Below, piece by piece: positions 34,926 through 48,074 of a DNA stretch of 64,000 nt. This DNA comes from Phoronis australis. Taxonomy: Eukaryota > Phoronida > Phoronidae. Position 1 is the first letter of the stretch. Each line of letters starts with the position of its first letter. Location: the NCBI GenBank assembly GCA_002633005.1, contig NMRA01000065.1, forward strand, positions 1,097,276 through 1,161,275. Reading direction: 5' to 3'. The position numbers and the translations under genes are program-made. The notes beneath the pieces are model-generated. The model ran no database searches, was not told where the DNA came from, and saw only the letters and a list, made by a program, of their open reading frames with translations.

Positions 34926-37900
34926 ACATATATCTGCACACAAAGTATCTGTTGGTATGGAAAGACAAGATTCAGTTAGAGAGTCTTCAGAATTATCATT
35001 GCTTTTGCAAGATGTAGAAAAATCATTTTTGGACCCTATCAAGCTGAAAGTCTATTTGGCATTTTATACTTCAGTACTTAGTTAACTTACTTTAAACTAT
35101 GCAATGGCAAAACATCAGTAATTTAGGATACAGACAAGTGAAATGTCATTTTTTGAAAAAAACATGAGCATCAAAAAGTTGTTTATTATGTTATAACTCT
35201 ATATCATTGCAAGCATTAGACAATGTTGTTTTTTCAGGAATTGGTAAGATCTTAACGTATTCATTATGAAAAGTGCGTGGATGGATCACGACTACAAAGG
35301 TTGTATTGTTTAGTTATATTTTACTGGAATAGCAATATATAAAGCTTTAAATGTTGTTTTTGTAACACAAAAGCGTACGGAAAAGTCCTACCAATTTCAG
35401 ACAAAACTGATTGCCAAAATTGCATTTTTTGGTTTTTCAAACAGTGTTGTGAATGCCCACAATTTTTCAAATATTTTTTGTTGGTATCCATGATACACAA
35501 CTGAAATATGGCAAAGCATCGTTCTGGTATGTCATTCGTGAAAAATGAGAAAAAAAATTTTGCCCGTTCGCCGTATTATGTCCTAGTTGGTGAGATTGAA
35601 ATGAACTCTAGCAGCTAGCATCATTCCATAAAGCATTCCTTTGGTAAACTCAAGAAATTGATCAAATTGTGAATTGTCTCTTGTAGTAGATGTTAGTATG
35701 TCATATGTATAAAGACTATGCATTTCATTATTACATAACATCCTTTCACTACACATACAGTGCTAATGACCCATACTCATGGGGGCTAACACCCACTAAA
35801 CACCATGGGTGTTGAGCTGAGAATGGGCTGATGATAGATTTTGTTGAAGTCGTTAATAGACTCACTCGAGTTAATGCCCAGACCATTGTATTGATGTCGC
35901 CTCTTTTTCATTATAGCGATGACTTAATGAAAAAAAAAACTCTGTCGCCAGATGGTAAAAGGGTATTTGGTGGACAACATTCAGCACCAACTAAGGTTCA
36001 TGTATCTTGGATTAGAGATTTTAAAGAGTGGAATTTCTTTGCGTTTTTGTATAAATTCTTTGTTGTGTGATAAATACCTTTCATGCAAACTGTCTGAAGA
36101 AAAGAAATTATGTTTTGCATTTGTCAACTTGACTCTGACGTCAAGTCTTCCTTACCAGAGTTTCAAAAGGTCAAGTGAGTTACTTTGATGCTCTCACAAT
36201 GCTAAAGACCTCTAATCAAATGCCTGCTATTCAGATTGACAAAAACAAATGAAATTAGTTTAGGAATACCTGAGCCTTCAGGATAGTGAGCTATGCTTTG
36301 TAAGTTAAAATTAATTTTGTTTACTCTGTAGTGAGCTATGTTTTGCTACTTCAATTATTTTAATTTTGTTTACAAAAGACTGTAGTGAACTATGCTTCGC
36401 AAGTTAAAAGTTTGCTTTTGTTTACAAAAGGCTGTTTATGTATGCCATAATACGGCTCAGTATTGAATCTTACAAAATATATTCTGGTTTCATAATTGGC
36501 ATTCACTAATAAAATTCATTTTCATAGAAAGGAATTTGTTTGTTCAAACTTTGTGTTCACTTTTCGTCTGTTTTGAAAAATTTTATTGACAAACTAGTTG
36601 TAGTTGAATAATAATATTGTGGTTAAATTGCCACATCCCAGACTTTGCCCTAACTCACATTTTTGTAAAAAAAACTACAATGCAATAACTAGTGGTACAA
36701 AGACAAAAGTTGTACAACGTGTCTATAATTATGCCAGTACTGTGGTGGAACACAGAGATTGTAGGCACAACGAAAAGGCAGTGAAATGGTGACATTAATT
36801 CCTGACAATGGCATAAAGTGCAGCCTCTTGAACCAAATACCACCGCATGGAAACTGGCTGGAAATTACATGGAACAAGTTGTTCTAAAACTTTGAGACCA
36901 ATTTGCTCCACTAGGTAGGGCATATTGACACATATGAATACGCTCTAAACAATTGTCAATGTGCAAACACAGGCAATACAAAATAACAAAAAGACGATAG
37001 CAAAATTTCCCCATGCTACGCGTGAACATTATAGTTCAAATGAGTTGGTTTGACAGTTCTGTTCAAGGCAAAATAATTCAGACAGAATACCATTTCCTCG
37101 TCATGAGCGGTAATCCTGTTAACAATAAAACTGATATGTGGACAAAATTTTAATTTCAGAATGCCACTCAGTAATCTCACAAATGGTATGGGAAGTTTTG
37201 AATTTGACAGTTAAATTTGACTTCTGCCCAGCTGTTATGAGCGGGTACTACAGATCATTTTGTCTGAATACTTTTGGGGTCCAGTGTAATACATAACATC
37301 AGTTGTCAGGAACAGGCAGCCATACCATTGTACCTAATTGCCATGTATTCCAACAGTAAAGCCCATTAACATAAGCACTAGGCTAAAGTCTGTGTGTTGG
37401 AGCAGGGAGTCCTCCATGGCTCATTTTTGCAGCTGGCAACAAACAGCACAAACAACACATGCAGCTGTATTAAAATTTCTTTTAAGTTCCAAAGCATCTT
37501 TAGATGTTTTGAAAAAAATTACTTATAAGCCCTTCTTGGAAATGCGATATTGCTGAAAACAATGGTCTTCAAACTGGAATTACCAACATGGGTGGTAAAC
37601 ACACGACCAATGTGCACACACAAAGACAATCCTACCTTACTGACAGTCTACCTAGACTTGCTCTCCACAGGAAAACTTACCTGAAAAATAAAAACATCTG
37701 CATTACTAATTTGTAATACCAAATCACAAAAGAATATACAAACAATATATTAGTCCCAAATGTATCAACTTAAAAGACCCCTTCTTGTGTCAGGAGTCAG
37801 AACCAGAAAATTTCCTGGCACATTATTATTAGTCAGCAGTCAAATTACAATAAGGCATTTTCTTAAATCTTACTCAATGTTTACCAATACAACATGTCAG

Positions 37901-40900
37901 TTGTTCCAAACCACACAAATTACATTGAAATGGCAATAGTGGAAACTCGTTCTCAAAAATGTGAGCATATTATATCCAACTATTACATGAAAATCCCCAG
38001 AGGCAGGTGCAGTAATATTCGGCGAATTTACTTTTAAGTGAAGCATTTTGAACCAAGTGAGCTCAAACATCAGAGAAAGGTACAAGAAATTTCACATGGT
38101 ACGCCACTTAACTTTATGTAAAAGCTAGAACTTGTTACAACTCAAATTTTATCATGTATTTTGTAAATTGAGAGTATTGATTTCCAGTGCCCACAATAAG
38201 ATCATGAGATTTACCAATATTTTACTGGAAAGTTACCAAACAAGTAATTACAGTATTTCCACATTGCTCATACTTCTAAAACAAGTTCAGGTGATTTTAT
38301 ATCAGGAAATAGACCAACTGCTTCAAAGGATTGTAATATGGTCAAACACATTGTAATTTTCACCAGAATGGATATATTTCGGTGTAGTTCCGCACAGGTT
38401 TAGTTCGTCATTACATCTCAGTTTTACAAGATTGCGAATTAGGACGAGGAACACGCTGCCTCACCCGTGTCGCCTACACCACAATACTGATTCAACGTCC
38501 CATACCGACAGCAATAAAGCAACACAACATCCAATAGCAATGTGCCCTGTTACCGGAGCATTCAGAGGTATAGTCATCCTATCTGGCAGCTAACTAATAA
38601 TATCCATTATATGTATTACAGAGCAAAATGGTTTCGGCCAATTGCATGCTATACCTTGCCCAAAGTCTAATAGCAAGTTACATCAGTGCAATATACACTT
38701 CTCATAGCAAGAAGGCAGATCTGTTGTCTGATTTGGGGACAGACAATAAGAGCACAGATCAGATTATGTGATGAGCGTTCAGTCCATGAATGTTCAAATG
38801 TGAACTTTAATCAGACGGCAAATCAGACGTCCAAACTGTTATCTATTGGACAGCAAGTGAATGCTGATTCTGCCTCAAAAGCTGATCTCAGGACCATTCT
38901 ACGAAAATTAGTAACTAAATAATCTATCAATATAATTACTACAAAATGTTATACTACAATTTGTGATTATGACAATTATTATTTTAACTTTTTAAGTGGT
39001 TTTTCAGTAAGGGGTCTGTGAGACAGTAGTAAAAGATTTAAAGAACGCTAAGTAAGCACCATGTGTTCTTGTCATTTACATTCAAATTTCAAGGAAAATT
39101 TTGCCCTTCATTCTATTTGAATAGATATATTCAGAAATTTGTCATAAATTTGATGTCAGTGCTGAAATTGGCAGTAGTCTTTCAAACTGCCATTATAAGG
39201 AAACAGGGTTCAAAGTAATGACATGCAAAGAACAGCCATTACCCGCAATACCACACTGTTCTTTTTGATTCAGAAATATTTACCCACTGTGGGCAGCTGT
39301 GCATCAGCAGGGCACACATGTCCCACGGTTGTACATTTTCACCTGACGGGCAAATAATTATTTCACATTAAACAAAAGTTTTTGCATTCAATATTCAGGT
39401 GACAATCAAGTTTTACTGTTACTCAGTGAGGTGTGATACGTTGTTCTTCCCTTGTCCAACTCGATTCAGAACACTGAATATTAGAGGCCATTCTTTTCGA
39501 AAACTGAGTGTAAGTCAATCATTTGATTTCTTTTTCTATCTCCAGAAAAGAGTTGAATTTGAGACGAGGGAACTGATCTTTGATTTTGGTTCGGTCACAA
39601 AGCAATGGCAGTATCTAGAATAGCTTGAGCTGCATTTTGCCCTGTTCAGGGGCTAAAAAACAAAAAAAAAATGTATAAAAGTTGATCTCACAAAAACAGT
39701 ACCAAAACATCTCTCACTGTGATGAAGGATACTATTTCCATTACCCACAAGACACCATGATGAGCCAAGCTTTTTCTACAACACGATAATTTGAGATCAG
39801 ATGAAGGTGATAACATTGCTTAAACTAAAAGCCCTTCAGTTAAAATTCAAAATCAACAGGTAAATGGGCAAAATGCAGCCTCTCAAGAGGCATTAATCCA
39901 GCCTTGCATCACAAAAACACCTTTTGGTTTAGACCACTTACCACCATGAAATTGTTCTCAAATTGTTCTTTAGTCAAATTAGAGGTAATATAATAGATTC
40001 AAAAGGACAGCTCATTATGGCTTGAGACAAAGTTGGCTCACCATGGACGTGTCATTATAAAGTGTGGAGCATGGTCTCAAAAAAACAACAAAACTCACAT
40101 CTTTACAAACCCAGATATAACTTCTCATCTTTAGACCAATAATGCATAGGCAAGTAATCTAAATCTAAAAGCTGCTCCTTGGGTTCAACAACAGCTTTGA
40201 AGAATTCATTCACTTTAAGGTAATTGTCAACCTTCGTGAAGTCGTGTCACTTCTTCATCAAATAATGTTTATTATTTTCAACATGTAAACGTGTCATTTT
40301 TTGAAACCCTGTTGACTGAAAAACTAGGATTTGTAATTGCTGTACAATTTATATAATCACGTGTCCATCAGTTTTAAGAAAATTGTCCTTTTTAACAAGG
40401 ATTTCTAAAAAATCTACGCTAGAGACAATTTCCTGTTTAAACTACATATTCTTACAGTCACGGAACTGCATCCCACACTTCTATTTATCCTCAAACAACA
40501 GTATAAGCCATAAAAGTTGTTTTTAAACCAAGTCGCAAGTCTTCATTTTTCATCTGAGTTGATTAAAAGGAAATCAAACACCTGAGACCCAATTCCCTTG
40601 AACCTAAAAAATAAAATATGAGCGCAAAATTTAACGAAAATCGACTCATGTACTAACCAGATATTAAATCTGCTAAAAGCACCAGAAATCAAAAGACCTT
40701 AACAGATTTGCCAGCTGGGTGTAATCAAACGAAGTCACCCCAATTAACTGGCATTTATGACTGGCATAGTATCATGGATAAAAAACGGGGGTCACAGGCT
40801 TGTTTCCAGATGTCCAAAAAAGGTAATTTATGATGACTAAATAGAAATACAAAGAATAGAAATGAAAATAAATAGGCAAAAAGCTATAATATCTGGAAAG

Positions 40901-41469
40901 CTGGGCTGCAATAAAAACTACAACAATAAATTTGGCATTTAAATTATGTGATAAAAGAAATTTTATGGGCAATGAATAGCAAAAATATATGTAATTTTAA
41001 ACAAGAACTTTTAAAAAATTGTGCAAATCTTGAATTTCCTTAAGTAAACAAAAATTGAAATGTGACTTTTTATCAGCAATATGATGCTTACATTTAAAAC
41101 ACAGCCAAATAGTACATTTATAAACACTCAACAAATAGAAGAATTAGATAACGAGAAAAGAAATTTTGTAGGAAAGGCAGTGCCTGTAGTACAAGAACAT
41201 TGAACTTGGCATTTATAACTATGATGTCTTGACCATGGCGATGTCCAGTGACTAATGGCTCTACTTGCTGGTCATATAACAGCAGTCATGATAAGATACC
41301 AGCAATAAACAGCCTTTTGTACCAAAGGTGTGTACCTGGTTTCCAGTACTCCTGAATCATTTATGGTGGTGATTGAGCCACCTGTGACATCACATTCTTA
41401 ACCTCTATCTGGCCGATGTCATGGTACTCCCAGTAGAACTACACATAGACATATATATGGAAGTTTAAA
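34926..41469. other. spacer between genes 1 and 2
   Basis: I see no gene in this 6.5-kb stretch. Its left part presumably holds the gene 1 3' UTR; the first AATAAA I see is near 36509. A degenerate three-unit repeat of about 50 bp ('gtagtgarctatgctttgc' to 'ttttgtttacaaaa') lies at about 36284-36434. No signal peptide or lectin exon remnant was found. The remaining short frames lack support. Confidence 0.5.
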
Positions 41470-44400
41470 ATGCCTGGTCATCTTCATTATGTTGTTTTGT
41501 TCATGGTTTTGTCTCTTGGGACCAACTGTAGAGCAGCAGACTATACAAGTAAGTAGACATCTCACATCAGTCTTGCTTTAGCTATTAATACTAAAGCAAA
41601 AATCTCACCAATTAAAGATACAATATGAGGGGCAGACGAAATTATATTTTCACATTTTTTTCACAAGACACATAGCATCAAATTAATGCTTTAAATTGTT
41701 CAAACTCTATACCGCAGCTACCATGAGAAAACATTTTGAAAAACTGTGAACATTCGCAGCAATTTTATGGATCTGTAAAAACAAAAAAGGGTAGTCATGG
41801 TAATTATTTTTGTCCTACACAGATTGATTACAATATAACAAGTCAGGTTCTGCTTTCATACTGATGATGAGGAGTGAAACATGCAGTTTGGTATCAGTAC
41901 ACTGAAGCTTCAGACATGAACAAAACCTGCAAACAGATTTGATGGAATTTTGAAAATACCTTAGATGTGTCCACTCCAGCCTAAAACAGAAGAGACTGTT
42001 ATGTAGGACCTGTTGGCAAGTATATAATTAATCAAGTATGTAAAAAACTACAAAAATTAACAATGTAAAAAATATATTTTCTGAAAAGAAACTTGCTTTA
42101 GACTGCTTTTTAACTTTATACCGACTCCCTGCCATCAATTGGGTGGTCTATAACATGGCCTAATTTCATTGACAAAATGTGCAAGATGAAATCTCCAAAA
42201 CCTTGTTACAATATATTTTAGCTTTAGTGTTTGTGCAACATGTTTTATCATAAAATCTCAATAGTCCTATAGCCTGACAACCCCTTCATGCAAGAGTGGA
42301 AAATCTCAAAAAACAATGCATAACAGAGTTCAACAGAACAATGCATAAAACACAGTATGTCAAAGTTTCATAGGATTCTGATAAGCCGTTTCTGAGACAT
42401 GTCATCTCAATTTAGCCAAATTTGGACACTCTCCAAGGTCTTATATAACCTTACAATTGACATGAACTTCCTGCTTTCAGAAATATCTCTATCCAACTGC
42501 TACGGAGGCTGGTTAACTCTCTCCTGCACCTATCCATTAAATTTACGAATCATCGATGGAGAACTACATCGCAGCAAAACAGCGTCATGTGATCTAAGAA
42601 CCACTAAATGCTCTAATCCCATCAGTGCGACAAAGCCGGTTTATATGCGCTCAACTGTTGCAAAGTGTACACAGCAGTATTGCCGTATTCAAGTCGACTG
42701 GGCCAACATCAAATGTGGACTAATATACCTTAGCAACTACGCATCTTTTGATTACATTTGTATTCAAGGTATGTCACTTATTCCACCTAAATAGTACACA
42801 TTTTTATGCACATAACTTAATTAATAAAAACTCCACTATAACTGAGAACTAATTAGTCAACATAGCCTATCATAATATGACAATCATTTTAAACTAAGAA
42901 ATCGGTAAAAAAGTCTTTGAATTACGTCAGCACGCAATATCAAACCAAGCCACTAAGTTAACAGAAAGCTGTATCTGATAACTGCCATTTTCTCATTTGA
43001 CACAAGACTTGAGACAGAAGCACCAGTTTTCTTGACTGAACTTAGGGTATCAAAATCGGGAATCAATGTAAGTGACTCAGTTGCTTAAAATTGGGCATTG
43101 AAATTCTTCATAAGATTAGCTTAGTGTTTGCAAGATAGTTCACAAATGGGACTTAACTGATTACTTTCTAGATGACGATGTGTCACACTTCTGCAGCAAT
43201 AGCTCAAAAGGTGACAGTTCTAGAGGCCTGCTGGAGACTGCACGATATCCCCACCTACAACCGCCTGGCACCACCCTGGACTCTCAGTCGGTTGAGTGTC
43301 GCTGCCAACTGCAATCTTCTTCAGACATATCCCTTGTTATCAACGAGATGTATATGGAACGTATCCAAGAACTTGTGGTTCAAACCATAGACAAACTAAC
43401 CAAAGAAAGAGGTCCTATCTACATCACTTCCAAGACAGTTACATCCACATCCCCAAAGATGGCGATACTGGTGAGGAGCGGATACAATGGAGTCATACCT
43501 GGACGCCTTTCAATCAGATATTTTGGTAAGATGAAATTGCTGATGTCATCGTTTCCGAGATTTTCGTATTTCTCAAAATTCAAAGGGTTGGCATTTAGCA
43601 TAGTAGTCAAGCTGTAGGCATCACAAAAGGACTTTTCAAAAAGTTGAGGATGGCGTTTAGTCAAACTGACAATTTTTAGTTAACCAAGCATTGCTATAAG
43701 CCACTTCGTAAGCAAATCATGCGCAATATAGACAGTGAGCTTCTCATGAGTCGAAGGTGAGTGAACAGCATGCTGCTGTGTTTGAGGAGCTGGAGTGAGT
43801 ATTATGATTGTATTGTGCTATAAGTTACCAAAAGCTTTAGATATGTCATGTACTAAAGTGGTTGAGTTAAATGATGCATGGACATTTCAAAAATAAAATT
43901 CAGAAAATTAGATGATGGCCCTTTAGCCAAACGTAAACATTAATCCAAAGAAATACAAGTAATTGATGAACATCTTTTCAGCAAGCTCTCCAGTGACATT
44001 GAGGTGTTCTCCCTCAGAGATCTCAGAGACACCAGTGATACTACCAGAGACAACTCCAATGGAACTACGGACATCAGCACCCTCTGGTGGAGACTGGAGT
44101 AAACACACAACTATTCAATCAAATCAACAACCTGGTCAAACCTACATGCCAGGTGAATACGAGAAGTGCGAAACACAAAACAAGAGGGCTGATGATACTT
44201 GACAAAGCTTTTGTAACAATCGACCATTTGCGGTATAACACATACCAGGTCTCAAAACTGTTGCAATTTCAAGTGTTGTCTAACAATATGCCTTCAGTCA
44301 AACCCATGAGTTAAGTATTTAGCTCACTGGTCAAATACTGCCACTCAAAAACAACGATGTTTTTATTATTGTATTATTTAGTATTTAGCATCTTCTAACA

Positions 44401-45533
44401 AGCTACTATAGCTATAACAAATAGGCCTTCATTTATGTTTTCAAAAGCTCAAATGGCTCAATATGATGGCAAAGTTTTAATTTGATTAGGAGATGAAGCA
44501 AGCTTGGAAATGTTATTGAAGAATAATGACAAAAAAAAATGTTGTGCAATCTACCTTATTTTCAAATTTCTTCCCTTCTAGTGGCCTCTTACTTGGGTGT
44601 TCTAATAGGACTGGCCCTCAGCTTGCTCTCAATGGCAATTTTGATAACATTCATCATAATCAAAAAGTAAGTAGCCCATGCCAACATTTAGCTCAAACTT
44701 CCGCAATATTATCAACATTTACTCACAAGCATTGCTTGCTATAAGGTAGACAATAGTCTGAATAGTTGGACACTGTTGTGTTAACATTGGAGTTGACTAT
44801 GTGAATTAAGTGATCATAAATAATATGCACATGACAATATTTACACCAAGGTTCTCATGTCAGCCATTACAAGAACTATAGCAGTTATTCAGGAAGCCAA
44901 TCATGCACTTACTTCCAAATGCATGTAGGAGATAGCTAATATAGAAGTTAGAACAATCAAGCTTAAACTTCCTTCTAATTTTATTACAGGAAGCCTACAG
45001 GATGCAAATGCAAACGACGAAAAAAGGCACCATCGAAAAAGTTTGTAACACATACGCCACCAACAATATCAAAAGTGGACATTGGTGATCCCCAACTCTC
45101 CCTTGGCAATGGGCAAATAAGAGGCCAGTCAAACACAGGATATGAAATCAGTGAATATGATGACGACAGTTTTGAGGAGTATGACTCGGACTTTGATGGC
45201 GACTTCAGTGACCGACAGACCAGTGAGACCACAGCCAGCGAGGACTACCTAGTGCCAGTGGGCCACACAACAAAACACAGTGATGGCCGCCAGCAAGCAC
45301 AAGTGACAGAACAGTGTTTGGCAGATAGAAAGGCAGATCCAGTAACATACCATGAGTATGGCCATAATGGGGAGGAGCCAATATATGAAGTCATAGAGGA
45401 AGACTGTTCAAGCGACAGTTTACGGAGGCGTCAGAGCGCAGCAGAAGCATACATTAAGTCTAAGGAGGTTACAGCGATGACCGTGCGAGAACGTCCTGAG
45501 ACTATTGACACATATGATGTGACGCAACTGTAG
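41470..45533 (+). CDS. gene 2: SUEL lectin-CUB single-pass receptor with acidic tail
   Basis: Six exons: 41470-41548, 42481-42768, 43172-43525, 43982-44152, 44582-44666, 44990-45533 (506 residues), all GT..AG and in phase. Signal peptide 1-26 (HYVVLFMVLSLGTNCRA). Residues 27-122 are a divergent SUEL-like domain with 8 Cys. Residues 123-240 are CUB-like with few Cys (HFC, ECRC). Residues 241-297 are a short stalk. The helix at about 299-323 is followed by KKPTGCKCKRRKK, a basic stop-transfer with two possible palmitoylation Cys. The 180-residue tail has an acidic patch (380-400) and YLVP (412), EPIYEVI (458) and TYDV (501) motifs. It is the compact member: 4 kb with few insertions. AATAAA begins 4 bases after the stop. 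Inferred role: surface recognition and phosphotyrosine signalling; the ligand is unknown. Confidence 0.82.
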
Positions 45534-45536
45534 TGC

Positions 45537-45618
45537 AATAAACTATGTGTCTATATAGATATATTGATGACAATACTTGACCCACTTTGATATTAAATAT
45601 AACACAAAATACAATAAA
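45537..45618 (+). terminator. poly(A) signal candidates of gene 2
   Basis: AATAAA occurs at 45537-45542, only 4 bases past the TAG stop, and again at 45613-45618. The second leaves a more usual short 3' UTR. No transcript evidence is available. Confidence 0.45.
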
Positions 45619-45854
45619 ATATAAAACAATATGACAGGAAGCAATTTCATGGATTACAGTAACTGCTGAAGTAAGGTATTAAAAAAACTTTAAAAATAGT
45701 TGCAGGTTTTCAACAACTGTAACCTTAAAAAGAGCAAACAGTCTGCTGCTTATCAATAAGGGCAGCAGCTAATCAATATTTGCACAACACCTGAAATATC
45801 TTTAAAATATACCAATTGTACATTCATAATGAATTCTTAAATTCCTTAGACTTC

Positions 45855-46052
45855 AAATAGGTGAATAAAACAACAAGAATGGATCAACTGAAATTTTCAG
45901 ATGTAATAACGTCCTTTGTCAACAGAAACAGAAATAACGCAAAATATATTATTATTATTATATTTTGCGTTATTTCTGTTTCTGTTGACAAAGGACATTA
46001 TTACATCCGAAAATTTCAGTTGATCCATTCTTGTTGTTATAAGTACCTATTT
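45855..46052. repeat. 198-bp near-perfect hairpin (foldback)
   Basis: Two 94-nt arms (45855-45948 and 45959-46052) are reverse complements with about 6 mismatches, separated by a 10-base loop of TTATTATTAT. The arms contain AACAGAAACAGAAATAACGC. A fragment of the same sequence (TAATATATTTTGCGTTATTT) occurs alone near 46571-46590. It could be a foldback MITE or a recent inverted duplication. It lies about 320 bases after gene 2. Confidence 0.9.
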
Positions 46053-48074
46053 GTATTCTACATTTCGTGAAACAATAGCATCCTTGGGAGGATCTGGATT
46101 GCCTTATTTAGTTTCAGAGTTATTTTCTACGTTATTAGACTTCAAAAAACCTAACACTCACAGAACAGCAAAAACTGCAAAATTTGGGGCAAAATCATTC
46201 ACAAAAAGAGGATGATTAGATTGTAGACACTAACCTACTGATTGTAGTCACTGACCTACTGATTTTGTAATTACGCAATGCTATCCAAAATATTCAAAAG
46301 GAAACATTTTACCCAAGTATAATTAACTTGTAATTTTCTAATAAATCTGCAATAAACACACATTCAGTCAAAGAAACAAGCTTTTGATGGTCAGTGATTA
46401 GCACGGTCTCTTGACACTTGGCATATGCAAAATGTGAGTTAAATTCTCGTCAAAAGCCACAAAAATTGTGCCCTAGGCTCACTATTCTCATGCTACTTTG
46501 TGTTCAGTTTTGTATTCCTTCAAGGATTGTAGTAGCAGATGTTAATTTTTAAAATGAAAATTCAAAAACATAATATATTTTGCGTTATTTAATGATACTG
46601 AATCTGGTGCATCAATTCAAAACAGCGATGCAGTCTCAATTATCTTTCAGCATTCACAGGTCACCTTCATAATCCATCATCACCACCAATAAGTTCAGTT
46701 ACCATTCAATTTCTCAAAGTGTTACTGACTCCTCAGGCATTGTGTAGTTATACTCTGAACCTATCGACTCTTGAGAGAAATATTATTTATAGCAAAAGGC
46801 AAAGAACAAACTATCAGAGCAACATTTTCAGTTTGAAAATACCACTTAGCTAAAATTGAAAGAAATCTTGATACCTATGACTAAGACTATTGAACAAAGA
46901 TGTTGAATAAATCAAAATTGTTTTCACTGTTATGAACAATGTTGTACTTATTAATGGGATTCTCAATAGTAACTTAGTTTAAATAAAAAAGCTTACTTTA
47001 AAATCATTTTTACAACAACTTTTAATGTAATTTCTTCATGAATCAAGCCGTTTGTTTAAAACTATAAAAACATTTTAAGAATGCAGAGAACAACAAGCCA
47101 CCTCAAATCAGACTGATGAGCACTGAGCACCTGAACAGTTGCCATGGCAACCAGCTTGTAGCACATTAACCTGGCAATATCAACCAATAGGACACTGTCA
47201 AATGTGCTTTGATGCTCACAGCAGATTAGTCATAGTTTCAGCACAAGATATATGACATTACGGAGAAATGGAATCCATTATGAGAAGCAGTTCTGGAGTT
47301 GCATTGCAGGAACAATAACAAGTTCTTCAGCCATTATTCAGTTCCCTGAGGTGAGTTCATTGCATTGTCAGAACTAAAATTTGTACCTATTACAAATTTC
47401 ACAGTTGAATCTCATATCATTGGATCTTGTTTGTTCCCGGTTCATTGTCAATCCAACATGGCAGACAATGCTTTTAATTGCCACTTGTGGAACACTACAG
47501 CACCACTCTGATTCAGCAGTTTTTACCCACAATACTGTGCATTTGTAGGGCATTAAACCCACACTTCAGCTTGCCTTGATGCCAATAAGTTTTTCTGTTG
47601 CATGGTGAGTTTCATGGTGAGACATCTTTTCCAACTGATCATAGATGCTAGCATCTAACTTTTGAAAACTACATCAATCATAGAATTTATTTTCTACCTT
47701 TGGAAAAAGTAGACTTAGATCTGGAAAATAACCTTTGACCTAACAATATCCTCATACGATACAGGATGGACGGCCAGTTACTACCTAATCATGGCTGCCT
47801 CAAGTGAGCTAATTAGCGGAAATCAGCCACTGCTTGTCGTTTTGAGACCAAAATTTGCAATCAACCAAACTAAAGGTGCAGTGAATATCTTTTACAGGAC
47901 ATGAGACATAAGCAGTTGGTGGATTAGGAAGAACTACAGGAAACCACACATATCCTCCACTGACACCACTGGCAATATTTAATTAGACAAAATAACAGAT
48001 AATTGTCATCTTCACCAAACTGCCCAGAGAGTGGACGAGAAATGGTGGCTTACCAGGATCTTACTACAAAGAAA
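46053..48074. other. spacer between genes 2 and 3
   Basis: No coding region is supported on either strand. The sequence is AT-rich with short unsupported frames only. The gene 3 promoter presumably lies at the right end, but no convincing core element can be named. Confidence 0.5.
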
